From Tanytarsus gracilentus (taxonomy: Eukaryota > Arthropoda > Insecta > Diptera > Chironomidae), in assembly GCA_038502055.1 (NCBI GenBank), contig JAXRKN010000042.1, positions 3,844,001 to 3,908,000 of the forward strand: a DNA stretch of 64,000 bases, given 5' to 3'. Of the stretch, positions 1 through 12,730 are shown in pieces (the stretch's first letter is position 1; every line of letters starts with the position of its first letter). Position numbers and translations under genes: made by a program. The notes under the pieces are model-generated. The model did no database searches. It saw nothing but the letters and a program-made list of their open reading frames with translations, and was not told the origin of the DNA.

Positions 1-514
1 TTTTTAACGAACATTCTACGAGTCTTTATCGCAAGAAGTGACAATAATTTAATGACTCATTTTTTTGTAACACGCCTGCGACATAATTTGTAATAACCTT
101 GGTATTTTATGTATTGACACTTTCTTGTTTGTCATTTATTCTTATAATAACAAACCGAAACTTTCACATAAACTTTAATTTTTACAAGGGTGATATTAAA
201 GTGTAAATCAGTATAAATAATTAGATTATTAATGGATATAAAAGCGTACTTAAAATATATATTTTGAAAAAAATGCCGGCTACGCGACAACAACACCCTC
301 GATTGGGATATGATTTTTTTATATATTTGTACACAATAAACACTGTTTTTTTCCACCTTTCAACATATAAAAGCTGTAATAAAGTGATTTTAGGACTAAT
401 GCGTTGATGAATTAACAAACTTTATTTGAACAAAATACTATCAAAAATAAATTCAAGATAATTCATTGAAATTTCTGTTTTCGTTCCTCAATATTTTTCG
501 TTAGCCTAACAAGA
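1..514. other. Non-coding flank upstream of the ionotropic receptor
   Basis: AT-rich sequence without a convincing reading frame on either strand; the short minus-strand ORFs are low-complexity. It would hold the promoter and 5' UTR of the receptor gene starting at 515, but I see no clear TATA or initiator element. Confidence 0.5.
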
Positions 515-2406
515 ATGGCCAAAAAAGTAATATTTCTTTGTTTTTTAAAAATTTCATTAGTAATCTGCAGAGTATTTTATCAGCAAAATAGCTTGCATGG
601 ATATGGGGAGTCAATTAATCCGATAATTTCATTTTTTAAGAATTGTGGATTTAATTCTATTAAGTTGAATGTTGCCAACTCGAACAACAATGAAGCTTTG
701 GATATAGCAACTAAAATAATAAAAGAAAATAATCTTGTAACTATTCTTATGAAAGTATCATCCAATGGTGTCACACCTACAAACAATAAATCACCTACCA
801 TTTTAATATTAGAATCAGCGAGTGAACTTAGCATGATTGAGTTATTAATATCATCCGAATACTCAAAATATTTCTTGGTGGTTGTAACGAAACAAATTTT
901 CCCGAACATTACTGAAGTTTTAAAAACGTTTAGAAAATATTTAATGCTCGATGTAAATTTTTTGATGAAAAAAGGTCATCAATTTTTGCTCTTCACTTTT
1001 TTTCCTTTTAGCAATGGAAAATGTGGAGAAGATTTCAATCTGAAATTAATAAGCTCATTCAGTGATGGAATTTGGAGTGATAAAAGATTTTACCCCCAAA
1101 AAGTTAACGATTTAAAAAGGTGTGAAATTAAAATCGGTGTCAACCCAAGCTTGCCATTCACTATGGTAGAAATAAATAATCAAACAAATTTAAAAAGATT
1201 TGATGGTATCGAAGTTGAAACAATTAGAACGCTGGGTAACGAATTCAATTTTAATCCAACCTTCGATGGTCCTTTTCCGGTGATAGGGACAGTTTACAAT
1301 AACGGAAGTTCAACTGGCTTGCTTTCATTGGTTCACGAGAAAAAAGTTGATGTGGTAATCGGAACGCTATCGCTACAACTTGAACGTTTAAAATTTCTAT
1401 CCGGTACTACATTTTATATGTCAGATTCTTCAATTCTAACTATGCCTCAAACAACAACAATTTCACCTTTTGAAAAGCTTCATATGCCGTTTGATATCAT
1501 CATTTGGTCGCTTATTATCACAATGTACATTGTTGGTATACTAATTGTCACTCTAACTCGCCTCGTATCAAAAACCGTTTACGAATTCGTAGTAGGGCGT
1601 AAAGTGTCGCATCCGATATTAAACATGCTAATCGCATTTTTAGGAACTACACAGAAGTTACTTCCACAAAGTACATTTTCAAGGTTTTTGTTGGCCAAAT
1701 TTCTAATATTTTGCTTAGTAATGCGAGGACTTTACCAAGGAAAATTATTCGACATCATGCATAGGGAAATTTTCGAGAAAGAAGCAAAAACTTTTGACGA
1801 GTTGATTGAAAGAAATTTTTACTTTTATGCTTATGAAAGCTTAAGCAGAAGAGTAGAAGGATTTAAATTTGCACACAGGCAAGCAACTCTCGATTAATAT
1901 CTCTGAGAAATTGTAAATTTTATTAATTTTTTTTGTTTCATTTAAGAATGATTGTCATACCATTCGCGGATATTGAAAAGTATCAGCGTAAAACACTCGA
2001 CACTTCATTCAAAGGCGCAGTATTCAGTTATGAAGCTCAAGTTCTCTATAAAAATTTCATTAATCGTAAAAGTTTTTCTTACATCATCTGCGAAGAGCGT
2101 CTGGTGAACAATCAACTGGTTTTCTATCTTCAAAGAAATCATTATTTAGCCGAACAATTTTCTGAAAAAATCGAATGGTTTCGTGAGTTTGGTATTACTA
2201 ATCATATTATTTCGAAATACGTGGACCCGGACTTTCGCAAAAAATCCAAGGAGAGTGACGAAAAGGATGCTTTGAATTTTCATGAGCTTTCGGCTACTTT
2301 TGGCTTATGGCTTGGCGGTTTATTACTTTCTATTATAATATATGTTCTGGAAATCATTTATGGTTTTAAAAGAAAGAAAAAGCACAACATATCTCTCTCA
2401 AATTGA
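515..2406 (+). CDS. Divergent ionotropic receptor (IR family)
   Basis: Inferred exons 515-1878 and 1947-2406, about 607 residues. The start is the first ATG, giving a signal-peptide-like N-terminus (MAKKVIFLCFLKISLV). An S1 ligand-binding half is visible around residues 205-310 (CEIKIGVNPSLPFTM, FDGIEVETIRTLG). Then come a first membrane segment (IIIWSLIITMYIVGILIV), a short pore region (AFLGTTQK), a second membrane segment (FLLAKFLIFCLVMRGLY), the S2 half, and a last membrane segment (LWLGGLLLSIIIYVLEII) with a basic tail. This order is that of insect ionotropic receptors, ligand-gated cation channels of chemosensory dendrites. The glutamate-binding residues of true iGluRs are not evident, as usual for divergent IRs. 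The only intron, 1879-1946, has a GC donor (CAG|GCAAGC); using it restores the frame, which otherwise stops at 1896. Ligand and subfamily cannot be assigned. Confidence 0.85.
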
Positions 2407-2911
2407 TTAATAAACAAAATTATTTTACCAGATTGAATTTTAAAATACTTTTATTTTTCTCATTAAAGCTTAATAGTGGGCGAAGTTAAATGAACCCAAT
2501 AAAATTAATTGTCCTTTTCCACTCGTTAGGCCCGACTGAGTCTCGACACACATAAACAATGTAATGCCGACATCCTTCGATGGAGTGATCATTTCCATTA
2601 AAAATATTGTTTTAAAGCATTTAACTGTGCCTTGTGTTTAAACTTTAAACTAGACCCATGATTACATGAAAATTTATTTTAAGTAGTTTATCATTTCTTG
2701 CCAATCGAAAAATGTCCTTTTCCAGTATCCTCCTGACTCATCCATTCCAGTAGTTTAAAATCATTTTTTTCTATTATTATCATAAAGAAGAAATAAATAT
2801 TTTTTTATTTCAGAAAGTATATTTTTTTATTTTACCACCAAAATTTAAAATGAACATATAGGAAATATGGCAAGTCTTATATTAGCATCTACACAGTTTT
2901 CAAAAATGGCA
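2407..2911. other. Convergent intergenic gap
   Basis: This lies between the 3' ends of the receptor (+) and LRRC40 (-). It is AT-rich, presumably holds both 3' UTRs, and shows no coding signal. Confidence 0.5.
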
Positions 2912-5097
2912 TTAAAATTCTCTTGGTATGCGATCACGTAAATAACTTAAAACTGAAGCTGTTCCTTTTTCAAGAATTTGAGTGCGAGGCGATTTAAAGC
3001 AGTTTCCATGAAGCGATAAATTGAGTAGCTGGGTCATGTTCCCGAGGATAGGCGGGATATAATTCAAATTGTTGTTTGACAGATCGAGTGTTGCCAAACG
3101 CTTTAATGCCATCAGCCCGTGCTCACTAACGTCTATTTCTTCGATCTTGTTATCGCATGCGATAAGGATTTCAAGATGAACTAATTTGTAAATGCATTTA
3201 GGAAATGATTTTTTTATACGGTTGTTTGCAATATTAATTTCACGCAATGTTGCAAGCAATCCAATCTCGTCGGGTAATTCTTCAAGGAAATTGCTACTCA
3301 AGTTCAGGTATATAATGTGACTAAACTGCGAAATAAATGGCTGAATTTCGTTCAACTGATTTCCATTAAAGTTGAGCTCTGAAATTTTGTGACTTAAGTG
3401 TAGCAATCCTTCTGGCAATTTCTTCAACTTATTTTTACTCAAATCCACAATCTGAATTTCAGCGTCGGCAGCGTCTATGAATACTTGCTCTGGAATTTCA
3501 CATAATTTGATTCCGCAAAGAGTCAGACTCTTACTTTTTTTCAACTGATATTTATCAGGAAATGCGCTCTCATTTGAGAACTTAATTGCTTGAACATTTT
3601 TTTTTCGGTCTTCCTCCTCTCCACTCTTAGCACGATCTCTTAATGTTCTTAAAATACGCTGGGTGCCGCATGCAATAACGTCTCTACGAATTGATTTAAT
3701 TGGATTTCCTTCGACTTGCAAACTTACAAGATTTGCCAAAGTACATAGCGATGTGGGCAAACTTGTAATTGAATTGTTAGAAATATCTAGGCGCATCAAG
3801 CTTTGCAGCATAGAAACTTCATCGGGAAGTTTTTCTATCTTGTTATCTCGTAAGTCTAGTACTTTTAAACTTGGAAGCTTTTCAAAAATGTCTTCTGAAA
3901 TTTCCTTGATGAAATTGTTTGAAATATGAAGCTCCTGTAAGTGCTTACAACCGTCAAAATTTGGTATTTTATCGATATCATTGTGTTGAGCATACAAAAA
4001 TTCCAGCTTTCGAAGGTCCCCCATATGGTCGGGAAGAAATTTCAATTGGTTATTCATGACGTCGAACTTCATTAAGCCTATTAAAAAAATGAGTTATTAC
4101 AGCAATCCATTTTTAAATTGAAAATTCTTACTTCTTAAATTTGTTATGTCGCAAGGCAATACTGATAGTTTATTATGATGCACCGATAAAAAATTTAATC
4201 GTGTAAGAAAACCAATACCCACAGGAAGCGACTCAAGTTGGTTGTTAGAAAGATCCTTTTTTTCGAAATAAAATCAATTAGTTTTTAGTCGAATGCATAT
4301 TTGCAAAAATTACTGCCTGCTTCACAAAACACATTTATTCGAAAACAGGAAAATATTTTCAAATAAATGTGTTGCGGAGCTTTCAAATATGCGTTCAGTT
4401 AATATAGACTCACCAAAATTTCTAAATTAATGAGATCAGCGAGATTAGAGGAGATTTCAATTAGACAATTATAGGAAATATTCAGGACTTTTAGTTCTCG
4501 CAATCGAAAAAATTCTTCCGGCAATTCCACAATTTTGTTGCGGCTGAGGTTAATTTTTGTCAGATTTTCCAATAATCCAATCTCTTTAGGAAGAGCTGTC
4601 AGTTCATTATCATTTAGCTTTGAAATTTATTTAGTTGTTTAGATATCTTTAAATACAAATTAAGAAAACTCACATTTATGACAGTCAAGCTGAGCAGGTT
4701 TTTGATGTCACTAGAAATTTCTCTCAGCAAATTTGAGGAGAGGTCTAGATGCTTCAAATTGCATTGATTCCACCATTCGTCGTTTTCCGTTCTACTAAGA
4801 TCAAATACATTGGGATTGATTTTTACCTCCTTTTGATTTTGAATATTGTAAACTTGCTCGGGTACTAAAATAATAAATTTAGTCGATGCCATGAGCATAG
4901 AGCTTGACAATGAAAATAAATTTAATTTTCTCACCAAAGCTTAAATTTTTGTTTTGAATTTCAAGTTTTCCCGTTTTAAGAGCTTCCTTTATTTTTTCCT
5001 TCGTTAACACTTTATCATCGGATTCTCTTTCCTTGAAGTGAAATACAGGATTTAATTCATTCTTTTTAATGCGCGGTTTAATGTTTGCTTTCCTCAT
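2912..5097 (-). CDS. LRRC40: Leucine-rich repeat-containing protein 40
   Basis: Inferred exons on the minus strand: 5097-4935, 4864-4674, 4617-4414, 4255-4132 and 4077-2912. Phases are consistent and give 615 residues; human LRRC40 is about 600. After a short basic N-terminus (MRKANIKPRIKK) and a family-typical stretch ending in NDEWWNQCNLKHLDLSSN, the protein is almost entirely LRRs of about 23 residues with LxxLxLSxN cores. A linker near the middle (SIRRDVIACGTQRILRTLRD) and the C-terminal end (LEKGTASVLSYLRDRIP) match LRRC40, where the same GTxxxLxYLRxR element occurs twice. The cellular role of LRRC40 is poorly defined. The ATG lies 120 bp downstream of the Arp6 stop on the same strand, so the promoter must lie in that gap or inside Arp6, unless the two are cotranscribed. 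Confidence 0.92.
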
Positions 5098-5217
5098 TTT
5101 AATTTTAATAATATTTAAAAATAAATCATCAAACAGCAACAGTGGGAAATCCGCGAAGCAAAAATATTTCAAAAAATCCTCAACCGTTAAAGAGAAAGAT
5201 TTGGAAAACAAAATTAA

Positions 5218-6532
5218 TTAATTTTCACTCTCAAATGGAAGAACTCCTCGTGCTCCATGCTCTTCATAATCTTGCCGTGATATGCACATTTTCTCAAAAT
5301 TAGGATCATCTGCCATATGTTTTCCACCACACCATGAATAAGTAATTGAATCTTCTGACGATGATGAGATATTAACGTTAAACCATTCGGGAGCCATGCT
5401 TCGAACTTCTTTCTGAAGCCTCGATGTCAGACCAGGAAATTTAGCAGTTCCGCCAACTACAATGATATTTGCGAAGAGATGTGGACGCGTCTCTTTTGGA
5501 CATGCGTTAATAGCTTCGATTGTTGCTTCAGCGATCCCCATTTGAGAGATTCCCAGGTCGCTTGGATGAAATAAAACTTCTGGCACGGCAAATCTCTCGT
5601 TGTTGAGTCGCAAAACTTGATAGTCGTTATCTTTTTTAACAGCAGCAGCGCCTGGCTGTTGGAGATAACCGCGTCGAATTGTCGTGCAGTCTGGAAGGAC
5701 ATATTCTCTAATTATATTATTCTCGGGATATCTCCTTTTTGCTTTAGCCATGTCGGCGTAAAAGTCTTGAGAAACAAAACAGCTATCTTCTTTCATTTGA
5801 TTGATCACATAAGATTCATCCATTACATTGAGATATCGATAGGAAATGATTTCCTTGAGATGGTTAGTCAATAGTTTTCCTCCAACGTCAACTCTCCGGA
5901 CGGCCGAAAGAACTTTTTTGCCTTTAACAAAGGGTACAATATGGCTAAAGCTGTATCCGAGATCAATGACCACACAACAAAGCGGCTGTTGAAATATAAG
6001 ATAGATTGATAATTAACAAATTATAATTATTACTCGTACCTGTTGTTCATCAATGTCTTGAGTGTGTGTGTATTGATAGGCGCTTAAATCTGGAGCAGTG
6101 GTTTTAGCTATAGTACAACAGTCATACTCCTCAAAGAAGATCTCAATCATGGCCTCTTGGATGATTGGAAAATTGAAGAGAGGCTCTGTTATGATAAGCT
6201 TTGTATCACTGAAGTTCACCGGGAATTCATTAGAAAAGATGTAATCGTAAACATTTTTCTGAACTTCCCAGTTAGTTACGTATCCTTTTGTGAAGCTTAA
6301 AATATAGAAAATTCCTGAAATATCGCGGCATTCTTCAATTTGATTCCCAATAAACGGTCTTCGCTTTTCACTTTTTGCTTTCATGATGCAATTTGGAATA
6401 ATGCTAAAAAATCCCGGCTTTTAATTGATAATTATATATTAATTTTTATATTACTTACATTGGTTTCGAGCTTTTGACATTGCCAATCTTAATTGAATAT
6501 GCTCCATTATCTAAACAAACAATATTTTCCAT
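5218..6532 (-). CDS. Arp6: Actin-related protein 6
   Basis: Inferred exons 6532-6459, 6403-6040 and 5985-5218, giving 401 residues (human ACTR6 about 396). The N-terminus MENIVCLDNGAYSIKIG is the actin-fold phosphate-binding loop. Other family segments are ITEPLFNFPIIQEAM, VVIDLGYSFSHIVPF, VGGKLLTNHLKEIISYR, NERFAVPEVLF, and the C-terminal adenosine loop FANIIVVGGTAKFPG. The long block VGGKLLTNHLKEIISYR followed by VMDE is diagnostic for Arp6 among the Arps. Arp6 is a nuclear subunit of SWR1/SRCAP-type chromatin remodellers that exchange H2A.Z and, in Drosophila, is linked to heterochromatin. The gene is divergent from the PAN-ZP gene, with 1.2 kb between the start codons. No break or lost motif is seen. 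Confidence 0.95.
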
Positions 6533-7721
6533 AGCTATTGACCGTTTTCTTTTAAAACTTCAAAAATAATTATTTTGTTTACTTTGTAATAAGTCCTCTT
6601 AATTTTTTACACTCACAAAAAAATCTCATCAAGCAACACAACCCTGCGCGTGAGCCATAAAAACCGTTGGTTACGAGATTTAAATTTTTTAAAAGGGGAT
6701 AACAAGAGGGCACTCAAGAAATTAAAAAAAAATATTTATGTTGTTTTGATGCCGCGGAGGTGCCACTTCACCTGCCAACACTAGTTATGTGTATTTATTT
6801 ATATATGTTTGTGTGTGTAATGCTCACTCAGCTTTTCTCTCTCTCTTGAAATATAAATTTTGAGACATCCCGATTTTCTAACATATTTTTGCGATCAATT
6901 AAATGCCTATAGAAATGAATTTTTGAAAATTATTTTTTTCATTCTGAAGCTTAAGTCAATTGTATTTTTTTTAAATTTTGACCATTTCAATACGATTTAG
7001 ATGTCTCAAAAAGAACAATCTTAAAAAAAACATAAAAAGTTTTGCTGAAAAGGAATTTTCAAAAAACGATTGATTTAAACTTTTTCTCACGCATATATTT
7101 ATATTTATTCACTCGAAAAGATATAGTTTTTTGTTCCCTGAACATTTATTGATGGAAATGGATTCAACAGTTTCGTTACATTTAGTTAAAGATTAGGGCC
7201 AATTCTAAACTTTACCAATTTATAATTTTCAATTTTTCAACACGATAAAATGATTTTATTATGTGGATATTGACACGCTTGGCGTACATTTCCACCTCTA
7301 GCATCTCTGTATGTACACTTTAGTCCATAATTTTTTCAATAACACACGAGAGTCAGTCATTCATTCATCACTTAACTAGAGGTTTAACAGCTAAAAATCA
7401 TGATTCGCGAACTGTTCGGCACAATGAAAACTGAAAACTTAAGTGGAGTGTAAAATTAAAAACTTTTGAACTAAAATTTTGTGCCGGTGGAGAATTTAGA
7501 AAAATCTCCAACACGTGATATAAGCTGCTTTGAATCTTCATTAGCCTTGAAATTTTAATTGATGTAATGCTACACAATGCAGCAATAAAATTCGCCACAA
7601 TTATTATGTAAATTGCGACAAAATGTGTTGAGGAGTGGTGGCTGAAAACAAATAAAAACGTGATAACAAAAAGTTTCAAGTTCTCTAAATTTAGTTCTAC
7701 TGCAAAAGTATTAATCAAAAG
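6533..7721. other. Divergent intergenic region, Arp6 / PAN-ZP gene
   Basis: About 1.2 kb between two start codons on opposite strands. It contains a TG/TA-rich stretch near 6785-6825 followed by a CT-rich stretch, and otherwise AT-rich sequence. It should contain both promoters. I found no conserved element or RNA gene; the minus-strand ORF at 7398-7718 looks non-coding. Confidence 0.5.
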
Positions 7722-10582
7722 ATGTTTGCTAGAGATATAATTTTGATAGGAATTTTCGCATGTTTTTCACTTTCACATGCATTAATTAAAAAATGTCCTA
7801 ATTACCAACAACACTTTGAGAAAATTTTGGGCTTTCGACCAGCTTTACCTACTCCTGTTAAAATCATTCATAAATCGTATGAGTTAACACCAACTGTGAT
7901 AAATCTGCATTGTATGCAGCTTTGTAAAAATGACCAAAACTGTGACTCGTATATTTTAAATTTTAAAAAATCTGAGTGCTATGCATTTACCAGTAATGAA
8001 CGCAACAGTGAAAATTTAAATTTTCATCGGGCCGATGATTATGAGCTAGAAGAAGATCTTGAAGTTATTTATTTTGTTAAAACATGCTTAAACGGTGAGT
8101 TCTCTCGTTTCTCATCTTACATGAATTTTAAAAACTCGCTAGAATTTCAACAATCATGAATTAATTTTTAATTCTCGCGACCTTGTCGTAAAGCATCTAT
8201 TACGTAATAAACTAATAAATGAGCAGTTAATTTTACATGAAATTATTTTAATTTCCTCACAATCAATTTTATCTAATTGTGTTTTTTGTCTGCGTCCGTG
8301 GGAATTTTTTTGACTCAATACTATTGTAATACTTTCATAGAGAAAAACCTAATTTATTTAAAATTTAAAAATAAAATTAAAATTCTACTATTTTTAGTTC
8401 CAATCAAATGTTTATCAAATCCGTGGCCCCTCTTAAGGATCCCTGGCGCATCGCTTATTGGCCGAGGTTACCTAACAATTAACAAGCTTTTAACACGCAG
8501 AGAATGCATAGAACGTTGTCTTTATGCGGATTTCATTTGCCGTTCAGTTTCATTTCAACGTAACAATCTCGACAATATCTTGAATAAAGATGTTATGGGT
8601 AAATGTATTTTGAGCAAAGACGATAAAAATATGCAACCTGATAGTTTTCGAGTTGCGCCACTGAGTGATGAGTACATAGAGAATAATTGTCAAGTTGCGA
8701 GTTATGGAGAAAACGAGCTTTTTTTAGATGACTTTTGCGCTTATGAACACTTTCCAGAGAGCGCTCTTATGTATGCAGAGCAGATGTTTAAAGGACTAAG
8801 TGATCGGCAGTGTCAACAGAAATGCAATTTGGTGAGAGACACAAAAGAGCATATAGGGCAGAAAGGAAGAAAATTTAAATTTGCATGAAAAATTACAAAA
8901 ATGAGGAATTTCATTTTCATTAGTAATGGATTCAAATTTAAATTTTTTCTTCATAGTGAAGGGTTAAAAAAATTATTTAATTTTCTTTCAGGAGAAAAAT
9001 TTCTTCTGCAAGGGAATCACATTCCAGCGTAGTTTAGAAACCACACGCTGTTTCATTCATTCCGAGGATGTAATGTCGATTGGACCACGGGCTTTAATCT
9101 CAATGCCAGACGCTTATTATTTAAAGAGAGTTCAATGTCTCAATTGTAAGTACTTAGTTTAGAATAAAACTTGATTTGTAATGGTTCTATTATATAACAT
9201 CTTCACATTAGTAAGTGTGCGGTGTACTCAAACAGAGATGATTATTCGATACCATCCACGTAATTACTTTCAAGGTCGAATATACACCGAGAATCATCCC
9301 GAAGATTGTGCTATTGCGGGCAGTAGTAATGGGCCGACATTTTTAACCTTGCCGATTGACTCGCAAAGATGTGGAGTCAGTCGAGCTTTTGACTTTAAAT
9401 CACCCAATCGCACATTAATTTATGTCTACATAGTAATCCAACACAATCCACTTGTACAAATGCAAAGCGATCGATATTTGAAAGTTGGCTGTATTTCCCC
9501 CATCATGCCTGATAAACTCGAGACATCCGTTACCGTTAATGGAAAAGATTTTGATAGTGATGGAACATTGGTGATTGATAGAGGTTTTGAATGTCCTAAA
9601 CTTACAGCTTATATCGTTGATTCATTAACTGAAGAATTTGTTAAAGAAGCTAGAATTGGACAGATACTAAAATTTATAATTTCCATGGATTCTCACATGA
9701 AAAATTATGATTTTAAAGTTATAAATTTGACAGCAACTTCTGAGTTTGATCGCATTGACTTGATAAATGGAAATGGTTGTCCTACTAACCCTACAATATT
9801 CCCGGTTCTTCAACATGAAAAGAAGGAAAATTCAAAGCTTTTGGTAACCAAATTTAAAGCTTTCAAATTTGCATCATCATCGCAAATAAAATTCAATGTA
9901 GATATTCAGTTTTGCTACGGTGATTGTGTTCCTAAAAATTGCGGCTATGGAACAATTTTACATAATCGTAAAAAGCGGTCATCCGCGGGAATTGTTAATA
10001 AGTTTCCCGCATTAGATAAAATTATTTTTCCTGGTGAGTCCTCATCACCACTACCGGCTGCTTCTCTCGAATCAGTAAAATTTCCAGAACCTCCGCAAAA
10101 ATTGATCAATGGGCGCACAGATACATTTGGCAATCCCCTTGGCATTCAGCAATATTTTAGCGATGGCACTGAAATATCAAAAAAGAAAATTATAACTCTA
10201 TCACTTGATGTTACTCTTAAAGTGCTTGAACTTGACACCATAAAAGATGATCGATTTGTGATTGGTGAAAATGATCAGATACTTGTTGGAAGCTTAGGTA
10301 GGAATATGAACTTTCTTTGTCAATTTTCTATCTCATTTTTATTCTTTAGCTTCTCCAAACAAAAGTCTCTGCCTAGATGAGTCGCTCATAATTGCAATAA
10401 TAATTTTCTGGTTTATCTTCCAAGTTCTCATCATAACGGGCTGTTGCATAATGATGCAAAAGTATCGAAAAATGCGTAAAATGGCGTTTGATGACACAAG
10501 TTCATTTAACAATAGCGTAGAGGAAAATAGACATGTCAAATGGGCTGACCAACGCTCTATTCACGATGCATATTTTCAGTAG
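7722..10582 (+). CDS. PAN/Apple and zona pellucida domain transmembrane protein
   Basis: Inferred exons 7722-8094, 8398-8831, 8992-9145, 9212-10297 and 10350-10582; 759 residues with consistent phases. It has a signal peptide (IILIGIFACFSLSHA) and then cysteine-spaced PAN/Apple modules: residues about 25-122 (HCMQLCKNDQNCDSY), 125-240 (RRECIERCLYADFICRSV) and a third to about 320 (CQQKC, CKGITF). A ZP domain covers about 324-570, with conserved Cys and the ZP-N start VRCTQTEMIIRYHPRNYFQG. A furin-type site RKKRSS lies at about 574-579, and a C-terminal membrane segment (LIIAIIIFWFIFQVLIITGC) precedes a short cytoplasmic tail. This order is that of insect apical extracellular matrix proteins (nyobe/morpheyus/neyo/trynity group), which shape cuticle after cleavage at the furin site. 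I cannot say which member it is. An AATAAA lies at 10646. The 3' end faces the 97-residue secreted protein gene 96 bp away. Confidence 0.9.
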
Positions 10583-10678
10583 TTTTAGTTATGTTGTGGC
10601 ATACTGAAGTTTTTACAATTTATTAAGTTTTGATTATTAACAATGAATAAAAGTATGTAAAATCCTGAAATGTTATTT

Positions 10679-11030
10679 TTATTCTTCCTCTTCTTCATTT
10701 GTATCATCTACTAATGAATTTAATATCCCAAAGAGAGCTTCCTGAATTTTAAGCACATTTTCACCTTTACCTGGTAAGAGCTGAAGCCATTCCTAGAATT
10801 TTATATTTCTTAATCAATTAATATTGCAATTAGAGCTTAAAAGCTTTAACCTGAAGATCTCTGCCAGTATTTTTCTTTAGTGCATTTGAAAATTCTAAAG
10901 TATTTTTTACAATTTCTAGCTGAAGACGGTCAACTTGTTCTCGGACCTTTTTGGAATCTAAATGTCCATTTAATCCGTGCGTGCAAGTAAAAAATATAAA
11001 AATTATTAAAATAATATATCTTGACATCAC
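10679..11030 (-). CDS. Small secreted protein, 97 residues, unrecognised
   Basis: Inferred exons 11030-10851 and 10792-10679, joined in phase 0. The second ATG at 11027 could be used instead. The N-terminus is a clear signal peptide (MSRYIILIIFIFFTCTHG). The mature part is charged and helical-looking (VREQVDRLQLEIVKNTL, GRDLQEWLQLLPGKG, VLKIQEALFGILNSLV) and ends in five glutamates. It has no cysteine after the signal peptide. I do not recognise the family. Support comes from the signal peptide, a clean intron with canonical sites and amphipathic composition. It lies convergent to the PAN-ZP gene and upstream (in plus coordinates) of the tetraspanin on the same strand. Confidence 0.6.
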
Positions 11031-11263
11031 GAATACTGAAAGTTAACTAATCTATTCATTTTAAGTAAACTCTTATTTGAACCAATTCAATCGAGACGGA
11101 AATTACATGACAATATTAAATGTCTAATAGAGGGCCCGGTAATAAAGCTTTATTTACGAATTTAAATTAAAATCTTGCATACATTGTTCACAACTAATGT
11201 TTTTTTGAATCATTTTACAACATATATTTTTTATTTCCCAATGTAACGATATTTTTGTTAAAT

Positions 11264-12730
11264 TTAAGCAGTGTTTTCTTTCTTGATGGCCGATGCTAAC
11301 CAACAAGCGAGAGCTATTCCCATTAGTTGTATAAACGCAATTCCGATTCCAACACCAATCAAAATTGAAGCATTTGAGGACACGCGATCATGAACTTTCG
11401 ACACACATCCATCCTATATTATAACGAGTGATGAAAATTTTGTTTATAGAGTTTTTTCGGGGAAAATTAAAAAACTTCAACTTACTGTAAAAACTCTATC
11501 CATATAGAGTGGTGCAGCATTTAAACAGTTTTGTGTGTCTCTATCAATGTATTGAGGACGACAGCAACTAGCTGGAATTCCACTTGCGGTTCCATTGTTA
11601 ATGTCAAACCAGTTTCTCGGTCCATCGATTCCGCAGCATTGTAACTTTCGTTGAACAGTATCCCATGCCATCATATCGTCCTATTTATTTTTCAAATAAT
11701 GTTTAACTTTAAAGAAATTAAATAGTATTTATTGTTACCTTATTTTGACGACTCATTGTTTTCTGAAGCTGAGTGTTTAAGATTCCATTCAGGTCACTCT
11801 TAAATGTGATAGCAGCAATGCCAACAGCAATTTCCACAATAAAAATTACTCCAAGTAAAAATGCAAACTATGGCATAAAAATCAAACGGTTAGAAAAAAA
11901 ACCGATAAAATTAAATTCATCATCTAAATACCGCCATCAACAATTTTGGAGACTCTTTGAGAGCTCCATAACATCCAAAAAATGCGATCAAAAAAATGCA
12001 GAGACCTGCGATGATCAATAAAATTGGTGGAGCTGTAATTCTTCCTTCTAAGAAATGATTGTAATCCGTGACATCGTTTAGTACGACAATACCCGCAATT
12101 AAAATTCCAAGACCGGATATCTGCAAAAAAAGAAATAAATTTGTACAAAAAAACTTTAACGGTTCTACTAAATTTACTATAACTAATGGAAGGAACACAA
12201 TAAAGGCCACCATATTTGAGTTGGACTGTGCTTGTAAAAAAGCAGAAAAAAAATCGAGCAAATACTTAATAAAAAGATATACACCAGAATCTTTGATTAT
12301 ATGCATATTATTGGCTCATTTATTATTTACCAATCAATTTTTCGTGCATTCATGTACTTGTAGTACATTGTGAATAATTAATGAAAATTTCTCTTTTGGA
12401 CAACTTAATTCAAAAAGGAATAATAATTATAATATTAATTTCTCAACAAAAAAAAACAATTTCTGTAAAAAAAGCAAAGAAAATAGTGTCAAAAATCGAT
12501 TAATGAAAGAAAAAACTGCCGCTACAATGAATTGGTCAGTAGTAATGGTTAGTTTGTTCCACTTTTATATTCTAATCGTGACATAGATTTTAGAAGTGAA
12601 AACAGCTCATTTTCATTAAAAGGCAATGGAATTTTATTTAAAAAAATAATTTTTGACATACCAAGAACAGGAGATTAAAGAAAAATAATAAATATTTTAT
12701 GACTCCTTTTGTAATTTCACCAAATTGCAT
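11264..12730 (-). CDS. Tetraspanin, CD63-like
   Basis: Inferred exons 12730-12662, 12120-11932, 11867-11739, 11680-11486 and 11413-11264; 243 residues, every junction in phase 0. Exon 1 is short and separated by a 541-bp intron; it encodes MQFGEITKGVIKYLLFFFN, the typical tetraspanin N-terminus and start of TM1. TM2 (LLIIAGLCIFLIAFFGCYGA) carries the family GCxGA motif. TM3 is in exon 3. The large extracellular loop has the CCG motif (KLQCCGIDG), PASCC and a further pair of cysteines, six or more in all. TM4 (ILIGVGIGIAFIQLMGIALA) is followed by a short tail. Tetraspanins organise membrane microdomains, and CD63-type members work in endosomes and vesicles. Which insect paralogue this is cannot be decided here. 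Confidence 0.9.

Noticed and set aside
12121..12306. Open frame running upstream from tetraspanin exon 2
   Set aside because: The extension translates a polypyrimidine tract and a chance KYLL-like stretch; the true first exon with a proper TM1 start lies at 12662-12730.
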